From Notospermus geniculatus (lineage: Eukaryota > Nemertea > Pilidiophora > Heteronemertea > Lineidae), in assembly GCA_002633025.1 (NCBI GenBank), contig NMRB01000001.1, positions 1,010,210 to 1,074,209 on the forward strand: a stretch of DNA of 64,000 nucleotides, given 5' to 3'. Position numbers and translations under genes: made by a program. The notes beneath the pieces were generated by a model. That model searched no databases. It had not been told where the DNA came from and saw nothing but the letters and a program-made list of their open reading frames with translations. Shown one piece after another: positions 49,001 to 60,500 of the stretch. Numbering within the stretch: position 1 is the stretch's first letter; each line of letters opens with the position of its first letter.

Positions 49001-52000
49001 ATCTAAACCAGAGTTTCGTCAGGACCGGGCTACGGTGCTGACGCTAAGGAAAACATCCAGAACAAGTTCGGGTCTGATGCGGGAGAGGAAATCTTTTATA
49101 GTTTCCTGTTTTAGAACTGACTAGCCGTCGATCGCCGCTTTCATCAGTTTATTGGGAGTTTGGTGATTGAATTAATGAACTTTGGACACGCAATAGCGAC
49201 GTACTCGTGGCGATATAGCAAGTGTTTCACAAATTCTCGTTGGAAAAAAATGGCCTACCTTTCTCATTGTCGGAGTCTGAAGATTCTAGCCCTCTTTTGT
49301 ACTGTAAACGGTTGTCCCTAAAAAGAAAAAGTTGTGTTGATTTTTGACAAATATCGGTGCAGACGAAATAAGCAGAAATCTTGCGTTGCCTCAAAAGAGA
49401 TTTCCATAAAAACGACACCTTCCCGTTGCGTCGCAAAATATCGTAGTTGGTTTGACCAAAAATAGATTGGTCTTTATCTATTTTTGGTTTGACACATAAC
49501 TTCTTTTGGGAAGTGTTCATCGTAACGCACATCCTCCAGAAATGTAGGAACTTCGACTTACCTTCTGCCCATACCGTTGTCACGGAAACCTTTTGCGAAA
49601 GGATTGTGGTCAATCTTCAGTTGTGTAATCTGTAAAAGTCGAAAGTAATCAAAGATTTTGTTAGTTCCAGGCTGATATTGCGCTGACTTGGTTTCTGCTA
49701 TCAACCCGGGCCGTCACCCCAATGTTTTGTTTTGATGCAAAATATCACTGTCATCACTACGACGCCGTTGATTCGATAATCCTGGTTCAGTGCGGGGCTG
49801 CTTCGAAAATGTGATTGGTCCACCTACTGAACAAACGGACAATTGATTGGTCGGACTAGTGAACAAGTGAGAAAACGCTTACCTGTTCATTCTGATAGGC
49901 TGTGACTGCTATGAAAGCCGTCTCGTCAAAGGCATACGTATTGAACGATTTCCATCTCATGGAGAAGATATCATCTGCTTGGACAACGTGCACGCGAGGC
50001 TGATATTTGTGCATTGAGTTTAGAATAATCTGAAAAATGCCGAATGAGACGTCCAATCAGCGCGTGAGTGTGACGTTGGAATGACGCACTATAAATTTGA
50101 GATTTTACAATCAAAAGACTTTTAGCATCCGTTGATGTTTATGGTAAAATATCATTCAAGAGCATCCCAGTTGCAGGATTTTAACTGATTTGTTTATAGA
50201 CTGTTTATATTTATTAATCAGAAGAAGAAATGTTATTTTAATTCTTCTGATATTTTTATATCCAACCATGTACAACATTGGTGCGAACAATAAAAAACTT
50301 GGCGGCCATTTTGCAATGTTTAGAATCATGAACATGACGGAGTGAATAAGGACACATAGCCTGATTGGTCAGTATTGACGGGACGGCAAAAAAAACCCGG
50401 CGAATCTTGTTAAACATTTACAAGTGTGGTAGCTTTACAACGCTAATTCTCACACTGATGTAACTAATTCCTGGTTAAACGAAAACAGTGGCACATTCTT
50501 TCTTTTACTTGTGATTAAGACAGGTCGACCAATGGGCAGGAAATGAGTGAATAAATGATGAGAATAGCCCACAAGGGAGAGGGACAAGACAGATTCAGTG
50601 ATAGGGACGCATTTGGTGGTCCCTCTCTGTCTCCCTGATTCATTTCCACTGAAATAAAAAACGTACGCAGAGATTAAGCGAACCAGCGGCTTAAAAACAA
50701 CTTACATGTCCATTCTGGTCCAGGTTATTATTCGTCAGCTTCAACTTCTGGAAAACTACCGTCTGCTTCATCCAGTGCGCACCGGAGGCTGGCGAATCGG
50801 GATGGATGTAGAGGCGGCCTGGCATATGCGGTTCAGCCTTTCCGGTCACCACCCATTCGGAGTTATGATATTTGTATCTGCAGTCATCAACCGGTATGAT
50901 GTCCATCAGGAGGATGTACTTGGCATGTGGGTCCAGACCTTCGATATTTGTTTTGTAGGTCGGAAACATTCGCCTGAAAAATCAAACCATAAAATTCGAT
51001 CGTTATTTTGATTATCAAGGTCACACTGACATCAGCCGCCGTATGGAATCATGGCGGGCGTCGGAAGATGCTGAAACACAGTTCTCTGGCAGGTTTTTGT
51101 GGTTTGATACATGCGCCAGTCTAGGCCTATATAAGGTAGGAGAACGTTTCTAGCGTCGATGGTGTTGACAAAAATAGCAATAATAATCTTGTAAGTTGTA
51201 CTTCCAATGTCGGAATGTAGAATTATAGTCTCGGTAAATTTTATTGCACTCTCTACCTTCCCATAGCAATCTGATGGCGACAGAGATGGAATGGTGCCAT
51301 ATTCAATAGAAAATCGAATGGTCACAAAAGTAAAGAGATAACCGCTGATTACTCGAAGTTAACCAAGACAATTTTCTGCTCGTTGATTTTTAAGAACATG
51401 ACCACCGATCCATGGAGCGCTGGTCGGCGCCCGAGGATGTTTGCAGGACAAGGGAAAGTTTTCTCACCCGAGACAAGCATGTTTTTGACAATTTTCCTGC
51501 GATCAAAAAACGAAATGTTTGCATTTCACACCATTTCATATCGTTGTTTTCACTCCTTTGCTATGGGAGTGATTTAAGGGAATGTTTAGGGATTTCTTTT
51601 ACACCCGCGCATAATGTTGATACCAGTGAGATATTCTACTGGGAATTCCTTCTACTGCATCAGGAAGCCAAGGGAGGCCGTTTACACTTCGGTCGCGCGA
51701 CGAGTTTTCGGTTTCCATTCTCCTCACCTTCCAGTTTTCGTGATGATCATCTCTGTTCCCAAAGAATGAAACTTATGCCAGAGATCTCTGTTCTCCAACT
51801 TGATCTTGATGTTCTTATTGGTGTCCTCCTGTTGGGGGTGATGGGAAAGTAACCGCTTCGGATCCGACATGCCCATGTGAGCGTATGGTCCGAACTGCTG
51901 ACCTTGTGCTGCAAGAACAATCAAACAAAAGCAGGTTTAATATTTGGTCCTTATTTCCGATAGGCTTGGCCCACGTAGCGTGGTGATTGAAACATTAGTT

Positions 52001-55000
52001 AGGACCAGGCACCAGGCATGTCAGAAACTATTCCCTCAATACTCTATTAAATACCACTTCAGTTACATGTACATTAATTCGCTTTCCCAATCCACTTTCG
52101 TGAAAAGGAATTTGCATTATCCAAGAATAAGTCTGAACCAACAATATACACTTGGCATAAAGGGGTGGTGCACTACTCGAAAACACCTGCATATAGCAAA
52201 GGCGGGCTAAGGGGGAGGAGACCCTTCAGGGGTTTAACAACAAAATTGAATGATTTCGTTTCAGCTTATATCAATTATGGTGCTCACTAAACGTTTCTCC
52301 ATCATTCTCATGTCAGATTTATTAATTGTTTATCGGAGCCATCACAGCGCTTTAAATGACGTAAGTCCTGATCCCAGATTGACAAGGCCACCTAGTGTAT
52401 AAATCTTCACTTTGGTAAACTTCAGAATTTATATGCTAAAAGTGGATTTAAAAAGCACTTCACTTCATTTCCACAGATGGTGGAGAATTTTGCACCCACT
52501 TAAATGGAAAACACCCAAATTATTTTAGTCTAACCAGCCGTGCTCAACACTCGGTCTTTTTGTACGTGGTTTATCCTTGGTATTAGCCAGCAATGGTTCT
52601 GTGTCAATGTTTGGCATGAAGGGCTCTTGAGACCTGAATTCATCGGATTAACTTCAAGCCATGGAGTTTAGGGAGGTCTTGCTGACGGTCTGGACAGATC
52701 CTACGAGTAACGAGGCATAACATCTCAACTGTTAGACGGAGGTCTTAAACTAAAAGTTAGATTTAAATCAAATTCGGAAAGGTCTATAATTCTGTCCCCT
52801 GACGTACATGTATGTCGACTATTTTCTCAAGAAAAAGTAGGGGTCATTTATTGGCCATTCGTATTGCTTTCATGATCACAACCGAAGATTGTTTTAACAC
52901 GAATATCGTCGAATATACTGGTCATTATATTGCAGGTAGTTTTATTTTAGGTACATGTACTTAAGAGTTTTCGCAAACCCACGAAACGCGAAATTGTTCG
53001 ATGCCACGAACAGAGCATGACCCAACGACAGGATGCCTATCTCACCAACACGCAACCTGGTTTCAAATTAACGACATTGTGAATGTTCCTATGCAGCAAA
53101 CAATTCGAAACAATAAAGAACTTGATCACAATTCGGTAATTCATTAAATCGGTCCTAGAGATAATCGATATACAAAAAGCGCATGAACCGATTTTTTTTG
53201 TTAGTGAAATAATGAGAAATTTACAAGGATCATCATATCATAAATGCTACCAACCCAAATTTGGCCCACCTGTCAAAAAATGATATTTTCCTATTTCTTG
53301 GGCCAAAAGATATAATTTCACCAAATGGTATATTTTTCATTAAGGTATTTCATGCTTCAAGTCACTTTATGAAACATGGCTCCTTGTCATTATCACTTAT
53401 ATGATAAGTAGACATCCAGAAGAATCTGATAACAGTTTGTATAAACAGACAGGTATCCATGATGGCAGGTGTTGGCCCCTACATTCAATTAACAAGAAAT
53501 CTGAAGAAAAAAATTCAAGAAAGTTCTGGCGACAAGTTCAAGGAATATTTTGATACCGTTCTCAAGGTGACAGATCAACAATTCAACATTTACGAAATAA
53601 GTTATACATCCTCAGGTCATTTACGATCGCTCTCCGGCCTCCCTTGAGGGCCCTATTACATAGAAGTATACGGTATACGGAAACGCCAGTTAACAATGTC
53701 TTCACGGTCGTGAATCCATTTGAAGCCTTTGTTAACCGGGGTATTCGTATACCGTATACTTCTATGTAACGGAAGCCTTATGGAAACAAGTGCGAGGAGG
53801 GGGAAGTTGTGAAGACCCTGCGTGCGAAGATGGTTAAAATGAGGCGTTGATAGAGCCGTGAAAATAGACAGAATCTGATGTTAACTGTAAAAATGACTGC
53901 AAGTTGAAGCTGCATGCTGTTCATCGGTATTTACGGGTTCGAAACCCCAAGATAGAGGTTTCCACCACAAAATGAAATGTACGACTTATACGTCCCCTCG
54001 TTTTTTCTTCTCACCAATAGCAATTCGTAATGTTTTCTTTTCGATAAAACAATGCAAAGTATTTGAACTTACTAAAAACGAAATGAACGTTTTGGCCTTG
54101 TATGATTCGAATAGAGGGATTATTAAGGTACATGTATCGTCCTGTTAATGGTAACGAAAGCACTGTTCTATTTGTCGTTAACCCAACCGTCTTAAACTCT
54201 CTGAAGTATGGAATTCCTTCGCAAAAAAATGACAAATGACAATTATTTATCCTTTGTTTGAGGTTGAAACCCCGACACGCCAACTGCTCAACGGAGCTCG
54301 TATTTTCCCCTCTGGTTATTGGCAAAAAATAATGTAAAGTGTGAACATGTAATTGCAATATGAAGTGGATAGGATGGATACAACCCGTACCCAAAATGTT
54401 CTTTTTCTCCTGACCTTTATACATTTGGTAAAAATGGAAAAATATAGATTTGTAACAGGTGGAATGAACATAACTACGATGCAGACTTAGTCTACCTTCC
54501 CTCACCAAAATGCTTCTTTTTTCTGCTAGCCTTCATTTTGTAAAAAGTAAAAAGTGTAAAAATGTACAGGAATGGACTTATACGATGTACCCTAACCTTG
54601 GAGGAATTATACTGAATTCCTCCAAGCCCTAACCAAATACATCTTTTTTCCAGACCAGTATACATTTTGTAAAAATGCAAAATGTAAAAATGCAATTGCA
54701 TCAGGAATAAATATGTACCCTATCCAAAACGCTTCTTTTTTATCCTGGCCTTTATACACTTTATAAAATTGTAAAATACAAAAATGTAAATTGTGATAAG
54801 AGTGGAATCAAAAGTCCTCTTTTAGTTTTAATTTCTCTTAACTACATCTAACATTTTATTTTAAAAATGTATGTGTAAAAACTTAACTGCACGGGAATGG
54901 AGATGACAATGTAAGCCAAAATGCCATGATGTGAAAAAGGATAAAAAAGAACCTACCTATGCCAAGAGGGTCGTGGGTGACGCCAGGGAATCCCGTGAAG

Positions 55001-55113
55001 GGAAACGTCTGATGAGCAGCCGACATAATTCCATGACTGAGAGGGAACGACCGGGCCCTTTGCCCCAAAAACTGATCTTCGTACATACTGGACGAGCCTT
55101 GTAGTGCAAGCAT
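46059..55113 (-). CDS. T-box transcription factor, best fit Tbx6/16 (Tbx6/VegT/spadetail) group
   Basis: T-box factors bind DNA through the T domain; Tbx6/16 genes act in mesoderm development. Minus-strand exons: 54957-55113, 51728-51908, 50706-50973, 49883-50029, 49562-49629, 49259-49317 and 46059-46717, all GT-AG and in phase, giving 512 residues. TAA lies directly before the ATG. T domain about 86-273: [119 protein letters not shown] and [15 protein letters not shown]. The VVQADD...W loop with no insertion fits Tbx6/16 better than Tbx4/5, whose loop is longer; [10 protein letters not shown] recalls Tbx2/3. The group call needs a tree. The C-terminus is Ser/Gln/Thr-rich, likely disordered. 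The last exon is duplicated in the assembly. Confidence 0.9.
46125..46924. repeat. First copy of duplicated segment containing the last T-box exon
   Basis: Matches 46926-47874 at near identity and ends at the single N at 46925. It lacks about 165 bases present at 47627-47790 in the other copy. This copy contains the complete exon down to its stop codon. Confidence 0.9.
46926..47518 (-). CDS. Partial second copy of the last T-box exon, cut at a contig join
   Basis: The exon starts at 47518 with the same acceptor (TTGCAG) and the same [18 protein letters not shown], and reads on identically until the single N at 46925, losing the last 20-odd codons and the stop. The two copies are identical in protein over their shared length, so this is an assembly duplicate rather than an independent exon or pseudogene. 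Confidence 0.85.
46926..47874. repeat. Second copy of duplicated segment containing the last T-box exon
   Basis: Contiguous on its right with the upstream intron of the T-box gene. Near 47541 it reads AATACATAAGAC, where the other copy has AATAGGCTACATCAGAC, showing small allelic indels. Confidence 0.88.
47875..49258. other. T-box intron 6, no gene seen
   Basis: Intron between exons 6 and 7 of the T-box gene. Short open frames on both strands carry no recognisable domain. Confidence 0.65.
49451..49492. repeat. Imperfect palindrome, ACCAAAAATAGAT family
   Basis: TTTGACCAAAAATAGAT, a short spacer, then ATCTATTTTTGGTTTGA. Same arm sequence as 21967-21990 and 43454-43481. It lies in T-box intron 5. 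Confidence 0.8.
50030..50705. other. T-box intron 3, no gene seen
   Basis: 676 bases between T-domain exons 3 and 4; AT-rich with no recognised feature. Confidence 0.6.
50974..51727. other. T-box intron 2, no gene seen
   Basis: 754 bases between T-domain exons 2 and 3; no recognised feature. An open frame across 51412-51852 is largely antisense to exon 2 and the intron. Confidence 0.6.
53656..53769. mobile_element. Short MITE with perfect 24 bp terminal inverted repeats
   Basis: The left arm 53656-53679 (TTACATAGAAGTATACGGTA...) is the exact reverse complement of the right arm 53746-53769. The interior is about 66 bases of unrelated sequence. No coding capacity. A target duplication is not clear. 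Confidence 0.8.
54391..54925. repeat. Divergent tandem array, ~90-130 bp units, in T-box intron 1
   Basis: Units begin CCAAAATG(C)TTCTTTTT at about 54391, 54504, 54633 and 54724, each followed by a pyrimidine-rich stretch, a TATACATTTTGTAAAAATG-like core and a purine-rich tail ending near GGAATG. Units are clearly related but heavily diverged. Confidence 0.65.
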
Positions 55114-55828
55114 TTAAAGACAGGGAAAAACACGAATTTGCCACTTAGAATTGACTTTACTCCAAAATATGACGACTTTACTGAGACCATGTACTGCTCA
55201 ATTTAATCGCCATTTACTNTTTTAAGATGGAATGGATGGATAGCGAACTGTCTTTTTGTTACAGATGAACGGGTATAGTACGTGTCAGGAGAGAAAGGTT
55301 TTTAAATTCGTGCCCAAATTTTCGATTGTTATGGTGTTTGAATCACCCAGTAGAAGGACAACCGTGTTGGTTTTTGACCAGACACCATAGGATGTGACAC
55401 TTAACCATTAATCCCATCAAAGCAAAAACTTCAGGTGTCCTCACTCCAACAAAAGGGATTAATTTAAAGTCATATTGGTCACACATATATGTTTTTGTGA
55501 GTTAAAAGCACCCGCGAGACGGACGGAGAGACAGCATCACAGCTTGATGGTTGACGACGTGTTAGAAACCCGCGGGCGCCCCAGCAGGCTCCGACGCATG
55601 CCGTGGCAAGTTGATCGCGCACAGCCACCCGCCTTGGTTTGGTACACTGGGCGACAACAACATCACATTATCAATGCTATCCATGGGTTGGGGCTAATGA
55701 TTCTTCAATGGACCGTGTTGTGATGGAGACAACCTATTGTATGAGCGTGTGTCGTGATGAAAGAATTAGTCCCGCCCTCCTGCAGTGGTCGATGGGAGGA
55801 GCGGGAATAAAAAGTTTCGTATACCCCC

Positions 55829-56343
55829 GGCTAGGAATCCACCATTGATTTTCAAGCTGATTTTGCGTTGCGACTTGCTTTGCAACTGGGCACTCGATCG
55901 CCCTAGTGGACTCGCTAGACGTGATTGCCACTCAAATGGCGAACTGAGATGTGGTCAATTTCAATCGGTCGGCGATGGTATCAGTTCCTTGCGATCGTAT
56001 TCAATCGCAGGTAGCAGGTTGCAAAGCACGCCCGGATTTAGAGGGGGCACATGGGACATGTGCCCCCCCCCCCTATTTTTTGAGGGGCAATGATTTTTTA
56101 CTGCATTTTGGGAAATCGTCTTGTATTTCATGTATAAGATGCTGGGAAATCGCATCTCAGAGCTTTTATTTTTCAAGTTTTTCTGGGGGAGGCCCCCCAG
56201 ACCCCTTCGTGTGCACGCGTGCGCGCCAACTGAGGGCTTCGCCCTCGGGGACGTGGGCCCCCCTATTTCTAAACCCTGGATCCGGCCCTGCAAAGCAAGT
56301 CGCAACGCAGAAAATCAGCAGTGGATTCCTAGCTTTAGGGTTG
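55829..56343. mobile_element. Outer non-autonomous inverted-repeat element, interrupted by a second one
   Basis: The left end (about 55829-55884: GGCTAGGAATCCACC, then GATTTTGCGTTGCGACTTGC, TTTGCA) is the reverse complement, with a few differences, of the right end (about 56289-56343: TGCAAAGCAAGTCGCAACGC, then GTGGATTCCTAGC). The left part is longer internally, so the element may be partly rearranged. A second element is inserted at its right arm. Confidence 0.75.
56029..56288. mobile_element. Inner 260 bp element with 9 bp target duplication
   Basis: Flanked by the direct repeat TGCAAAGCA (56020-56028 and 56289-56297). Ends are short inverted repeats (GCCCGGAT / ATCCGGCC). The interior is C-rich, with a poly-C run and CCCCCCTATTTTTTGAGGGG. 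Open frames here (such as 55951-56415) are by-products of the repeat. Non-autonomous; superfamily undetermined. Confidence 0.75.
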
Positions 56344-57550
56344 CGCAGTTTCAATATGCTTCGATGTAGGCCTATAGGCCTACACATAGATGAACGACGC
56401 ATCAACGACGCGTAAAAGAAAATTATACATGTAGGCCTAACGATGTATGAAAAAATCCGACCGTCGCCAAGGCACTGTAACAAGGATGCCTACTACAACT
56501 CGAGTGAAATTACCTGAAAGCACAGCTCTTTCAGATCATCCTGTGAAAGTGACGGATTTGTTTGATTAAAACAAGAAATCCACTCAATAGGATAACAACT
56601 GGTTAACGCCCTCAGAATGAACGGATCGAGGTAGGGTGCCACTTCCCATTTTGGCGCCGTCAGTCCCAGCAGACGTATGACCGGTGACAAAATCACGGAT
56701 TCTAATAGGCCTACCCCCGACGATTGCTTTGAAAACGTAGGCTATTTAGGAAATATGAAGAATCTGCATATGCCAACATCTTTCTTGACGACATATTTTA
56801 ATTCATGTCAGTGTCGTAGTGCTAAAACAACAACATTGGCCCGGCGTATTATTAACCAAAGGTTTAATGAACCCTTAATAATGCACTCGACGAACAGAGG
56901 AAAACAACTTGGCTCCTGAATATTTATTGACACATATAAAGTGGATTTATCTTTATATTCGGGATGTTTTTTGTTTCACCGATTGTCTGAATCGGCACTT
57001 TTGAAGTAAAATTGTGGACACAGTCAACCCGCGATCAAGAGAAAAAAAGAGAGAAACGAGTGCATTGGTAAGCTTTATAATGGGAATGTTTAGTACCGGT
57101 AATCATTTTTTGGGCCGATTTAATAAACGATAGTTTTGGCTATGCTTAGATAATGGTTAACCAGTGGTTCAATGGTGAATTTTACAGTTTTTTTTACATT
57201 TTCCTTCACCAATTTGCCTTTTTACCTCCCCTTCCTCATTTTTCTTGCCTTTTCCCATTGCCTTTTTTTCATTTTCACTTTTTATCTGTAGGCCTAGGCC
57301 TATCCACCGCTACGCTAACAGCCACCGGGGGCGGGCCAATTGCACTAGGCCTATGTAGATTTGTCCCAATCGTTGTACCAACCTAACGTCTCTGCGCACT
57401 GTTGGGTGGCGCCATCTATGAAACAACGGTTTCATCACAGCTCTTCTTTTGCTGGAGGTAGAAAATAATCAATATGGCAGCGCCCATGAACATGCTTCTT
57501 GAAAAAATTTCATGATTTTGAATGCATTTTGTACTGACTGGAGAATCAGC

Positions 57551-60500
57551 ATGGCTGTTAGATGGGGTGGTTTGGGCATGGCGTGTTTAAGGCGCATTCA
57601 TCACTTCTCTTCATTACAACGACAGTGTCCATCCCTAATTGCTGCAGAATGTTGTAAGTAGTAGATCGAGGCTACGGTATTCATCAGACATCATGATGCA
57701 TTGCATGTGTGTGTACTCTGTCACTGTATGTAGTGTAGTGTGTACATGCTGGTCTGCACTTGTAAAGCCGCCCATACACGGCGCAATATTATTGCACAAT
57801 ATGGGGCCCAAATGGGTGGTCGTGTGCTTCTAGCATGATAATTAGAAGAAAGATTGACAATAAAAAAAATAAGATTGCCCATTGTGATCCTCATATTGTG
57901 CAATAATATTGATCGTGTATGGGCAGCTTTACTTTTGTCTGTTTTCAGGGCATACATATTATGTCACCCGCACTTGTTCAAGCATAGCCACAACAAATGG
58001 GAAACAACAGAAAACTGGAGGAGACACAGCAGCTATGGCTGCTGATGGGTTAAATGTTCGAGAAATTTCACACTTGAAGACAATGCACAAAACCATAGGT
58101 GAGATGAAGTGCTTTTCAAATTTCCCAAAAGTTATGAATAGCTACTGTTGAAGCAAATGATGAAAAGTGGACGAATGATTTATATAGGCCCCTACCAGAC
58201 AGAAATAGATATCTATTTTTTTTTGTACTTGATTAACTGACCTGGGTAACTAACTGGATACCATTTCAAACCAGACAGGCCAAAGTAAGAATTTGGATTC
58301 ATTAAAACTGCATGACTGCATAAAGCGACACCAAAAATTCCATTTGTACTTCCTTTCCCTTTCAGAAGAGCACCATTTTCGATTGCTAAAAGACCCTGAT
58401 CAACCAGATGATGCTCATATTTTAAAGGTTGCCATTGTTGGTGCTCCAAATGCTGGCAAATCAACATTGACCAATGCTTTGCTAGGATGGAGGGTAAGTG
58501 CATGTAGATTGCTCATTGCCATCGACAACTGTTGAAGATTCATGCAGTATTTTCTGCCAGAACAATTTGACTCTCATCAGTTTTGCCTCAGTGGTAAGAT
58601 GCCATGCCAACTGGTCTTGAGCACCACTCTGCTCAAAAGTGATAATAATGAAGAAATTTGATAACACCTTTTTCATGATCAACTAAGTATTATTGAGACT
58701 TAGTCTCAATAAGTTGATCATGAAAAAGGTGTTATCAAATTTCTTCATTATTATCTCTTTGCTGATCAACACGGCACCCATCAATATACTCAAAAGTGAT
58801 GAATTTATGATTTATAGATGACAATGTCCCAGTGCCAACAATCCTTACATCAAGATTGCGATAAAGCTGACTTGCTTCTTTTCTAAATAGGTGTCGTCGG
58901 TCTCAAGCAAAGTGCATACAACAAGGTCAAGAATCAATGCAATTTTGACAGAAAGAAGTACACAGCTTGTAAGTGTATACCCAGAGATTGTCTCAAAATT
59001 CCTGTATCAGTCCTTCAATCTGGGTATCATCAGATCTGACCTAGTGAGTGCCTGTGGAATAAATGCCAAGATGGTCTGGGTATCTTTACTGTTTCTGCTT
59101 GCCGAGGAGCCCAGGTTCAGCGAAACTGAAGGTACCGGCTTGTGCAGAACTTCCTCTGCTATGATTTGAAATATTGTGATTGTCCTGTCTTTTGTTCAGC
59201 ATTTTGAATGCTTGGGCTTACAGGTGTTCCTTGACACTCCAGGAATGATTCACCCCACTAAAAGAAAAAAGTGAGTACATGTACTATCAGGAAAAATGAA
59301 AACATCTCTCACACCTATTTGCTCTGATATTAAGTGACATCTGAAACGTATGATTGTCTCTACCTGCATCTACCTGCTTTTTGGAGTTTAATGACAATGT
59401 AACAGTGTGATTACCCAGTACATGACATTTTCCTTTCTCCCATTTGCAGGCATAGTCTTGAACATTCATTGATAAGGGACCCCTACTCGTCTCTCTACCA
59501 AGCTGATATAAGTAAGTTATATTCATGGGAACAGTGGTGTTGCAGCTAATGCTTCTTTCAATCGGAGAGTTGGAATAAATTATACCAGATTCCACTTCTT
59601 CCCTGGTGGCGATTCAGATTCCTCTGGCAAACCATCCTGCCAGTAGCAGAGTGACTGTTACTCTCAGTTGCTCTTTGTTCCAGAAAGGTTCTGCTGGATG
59701 CATTTCATGATTCTGCAAATTACGTGTTTTAATATTTTGATATACATGAATAGTGCAGTTGATTTGTATCATAGTTTTATAGTGAACGACATTCATTGTA
59801 CATTTACCTACACATTGCATACACTTTTCAGTTGCTGTGATTGTTGATGTATCTGTCCCATGGGTCTCAGCTGGACTTGATAAACAGATTCTCAAAGCAC
59901 TCTCACTCCATGAGGGTCAGACTTCTATTCTAGTACTAAACAAGGTAGAGAAATGATCAACTTGTAAAATTATGGAAACCTTTGATGTAGGATTCCCCAA
60001 GAAGTTGCTTTTCATGACAGAATGTTCTGGTTGATTAGATGTGATGATAGTGGTGCCTCCCGCTTCGGATACCACAAATCACGATTGGTAGAAAATGACT
60101 CTTTCCATCTCTGACACCCAGGTGGAGCCACTGCCATGTGAACTGAAAAAAGTTCAACTGGTGTTGCATGATGTCTCCAATGAGGGAGATATTACTCTGA
60201 ATATTTTTTTCTTCGTTTTCATCACACTTCACCTCCAAATGTCATTATATCGTTCAGGTTGATTTACTCAAGTCGAAGCAGAAATTACTTCAGATAACAA
60301 GACATCTCACAGAAGGAGTGATTGATGGACAAAGGGACAGTTTCACTGTTAAGGCTGCCAAAAAGAAGGGCATCAAACAACTTCTGCAAGAGAAAAAAAC
60401 AATAGAGTTGCTGCAGAAACATGCACCACATAAACAACGGGATGGGGAATCGGACAGTGAACAGGATGGATATCTTTCAGGAGACGATAAGCAAATGCAG

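Larger units (their letters stand above)
51909..54956. other. T-box intron 1 (3.0 kb) with repeats
   Basis: The long first intron separates the N-terminal exon from the T domain. It holds a MITE-like inverted repeat (53656-53769) and a divergent tandem array (54391-54925). No gene is seen. First introns of developmental genes often hold enhancers, but nothing here shows one directly. Confidence 0.65.
55114..57550. promoter_or_regulatory. Divergent intergenic region between T-box gene and ERAL1
   Basis: 2.4 kb between the two start codons (T-box minus, ERAL1 plus). It must hold both promoters, but I see no clear core promoter motif. About 500 bases are taken up by the nested transposons at 55829-56343. 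A single-N join lies at 55219. Confidence 0.35.

Noticed and set aside
54011-54508. 165-codon minus-strand open frame in T-box intron 1
   Set aside because: It overlaps the AT-rich tandem array and has no recognisable features; it does not fit the phases of T-box exons 1 and 2.
55951-56415. 154-codon open frame upstream of ERAL1
   Set aside because: It runs through the nested inverted-repeat elements and a poly-C tract; repeat-derived.
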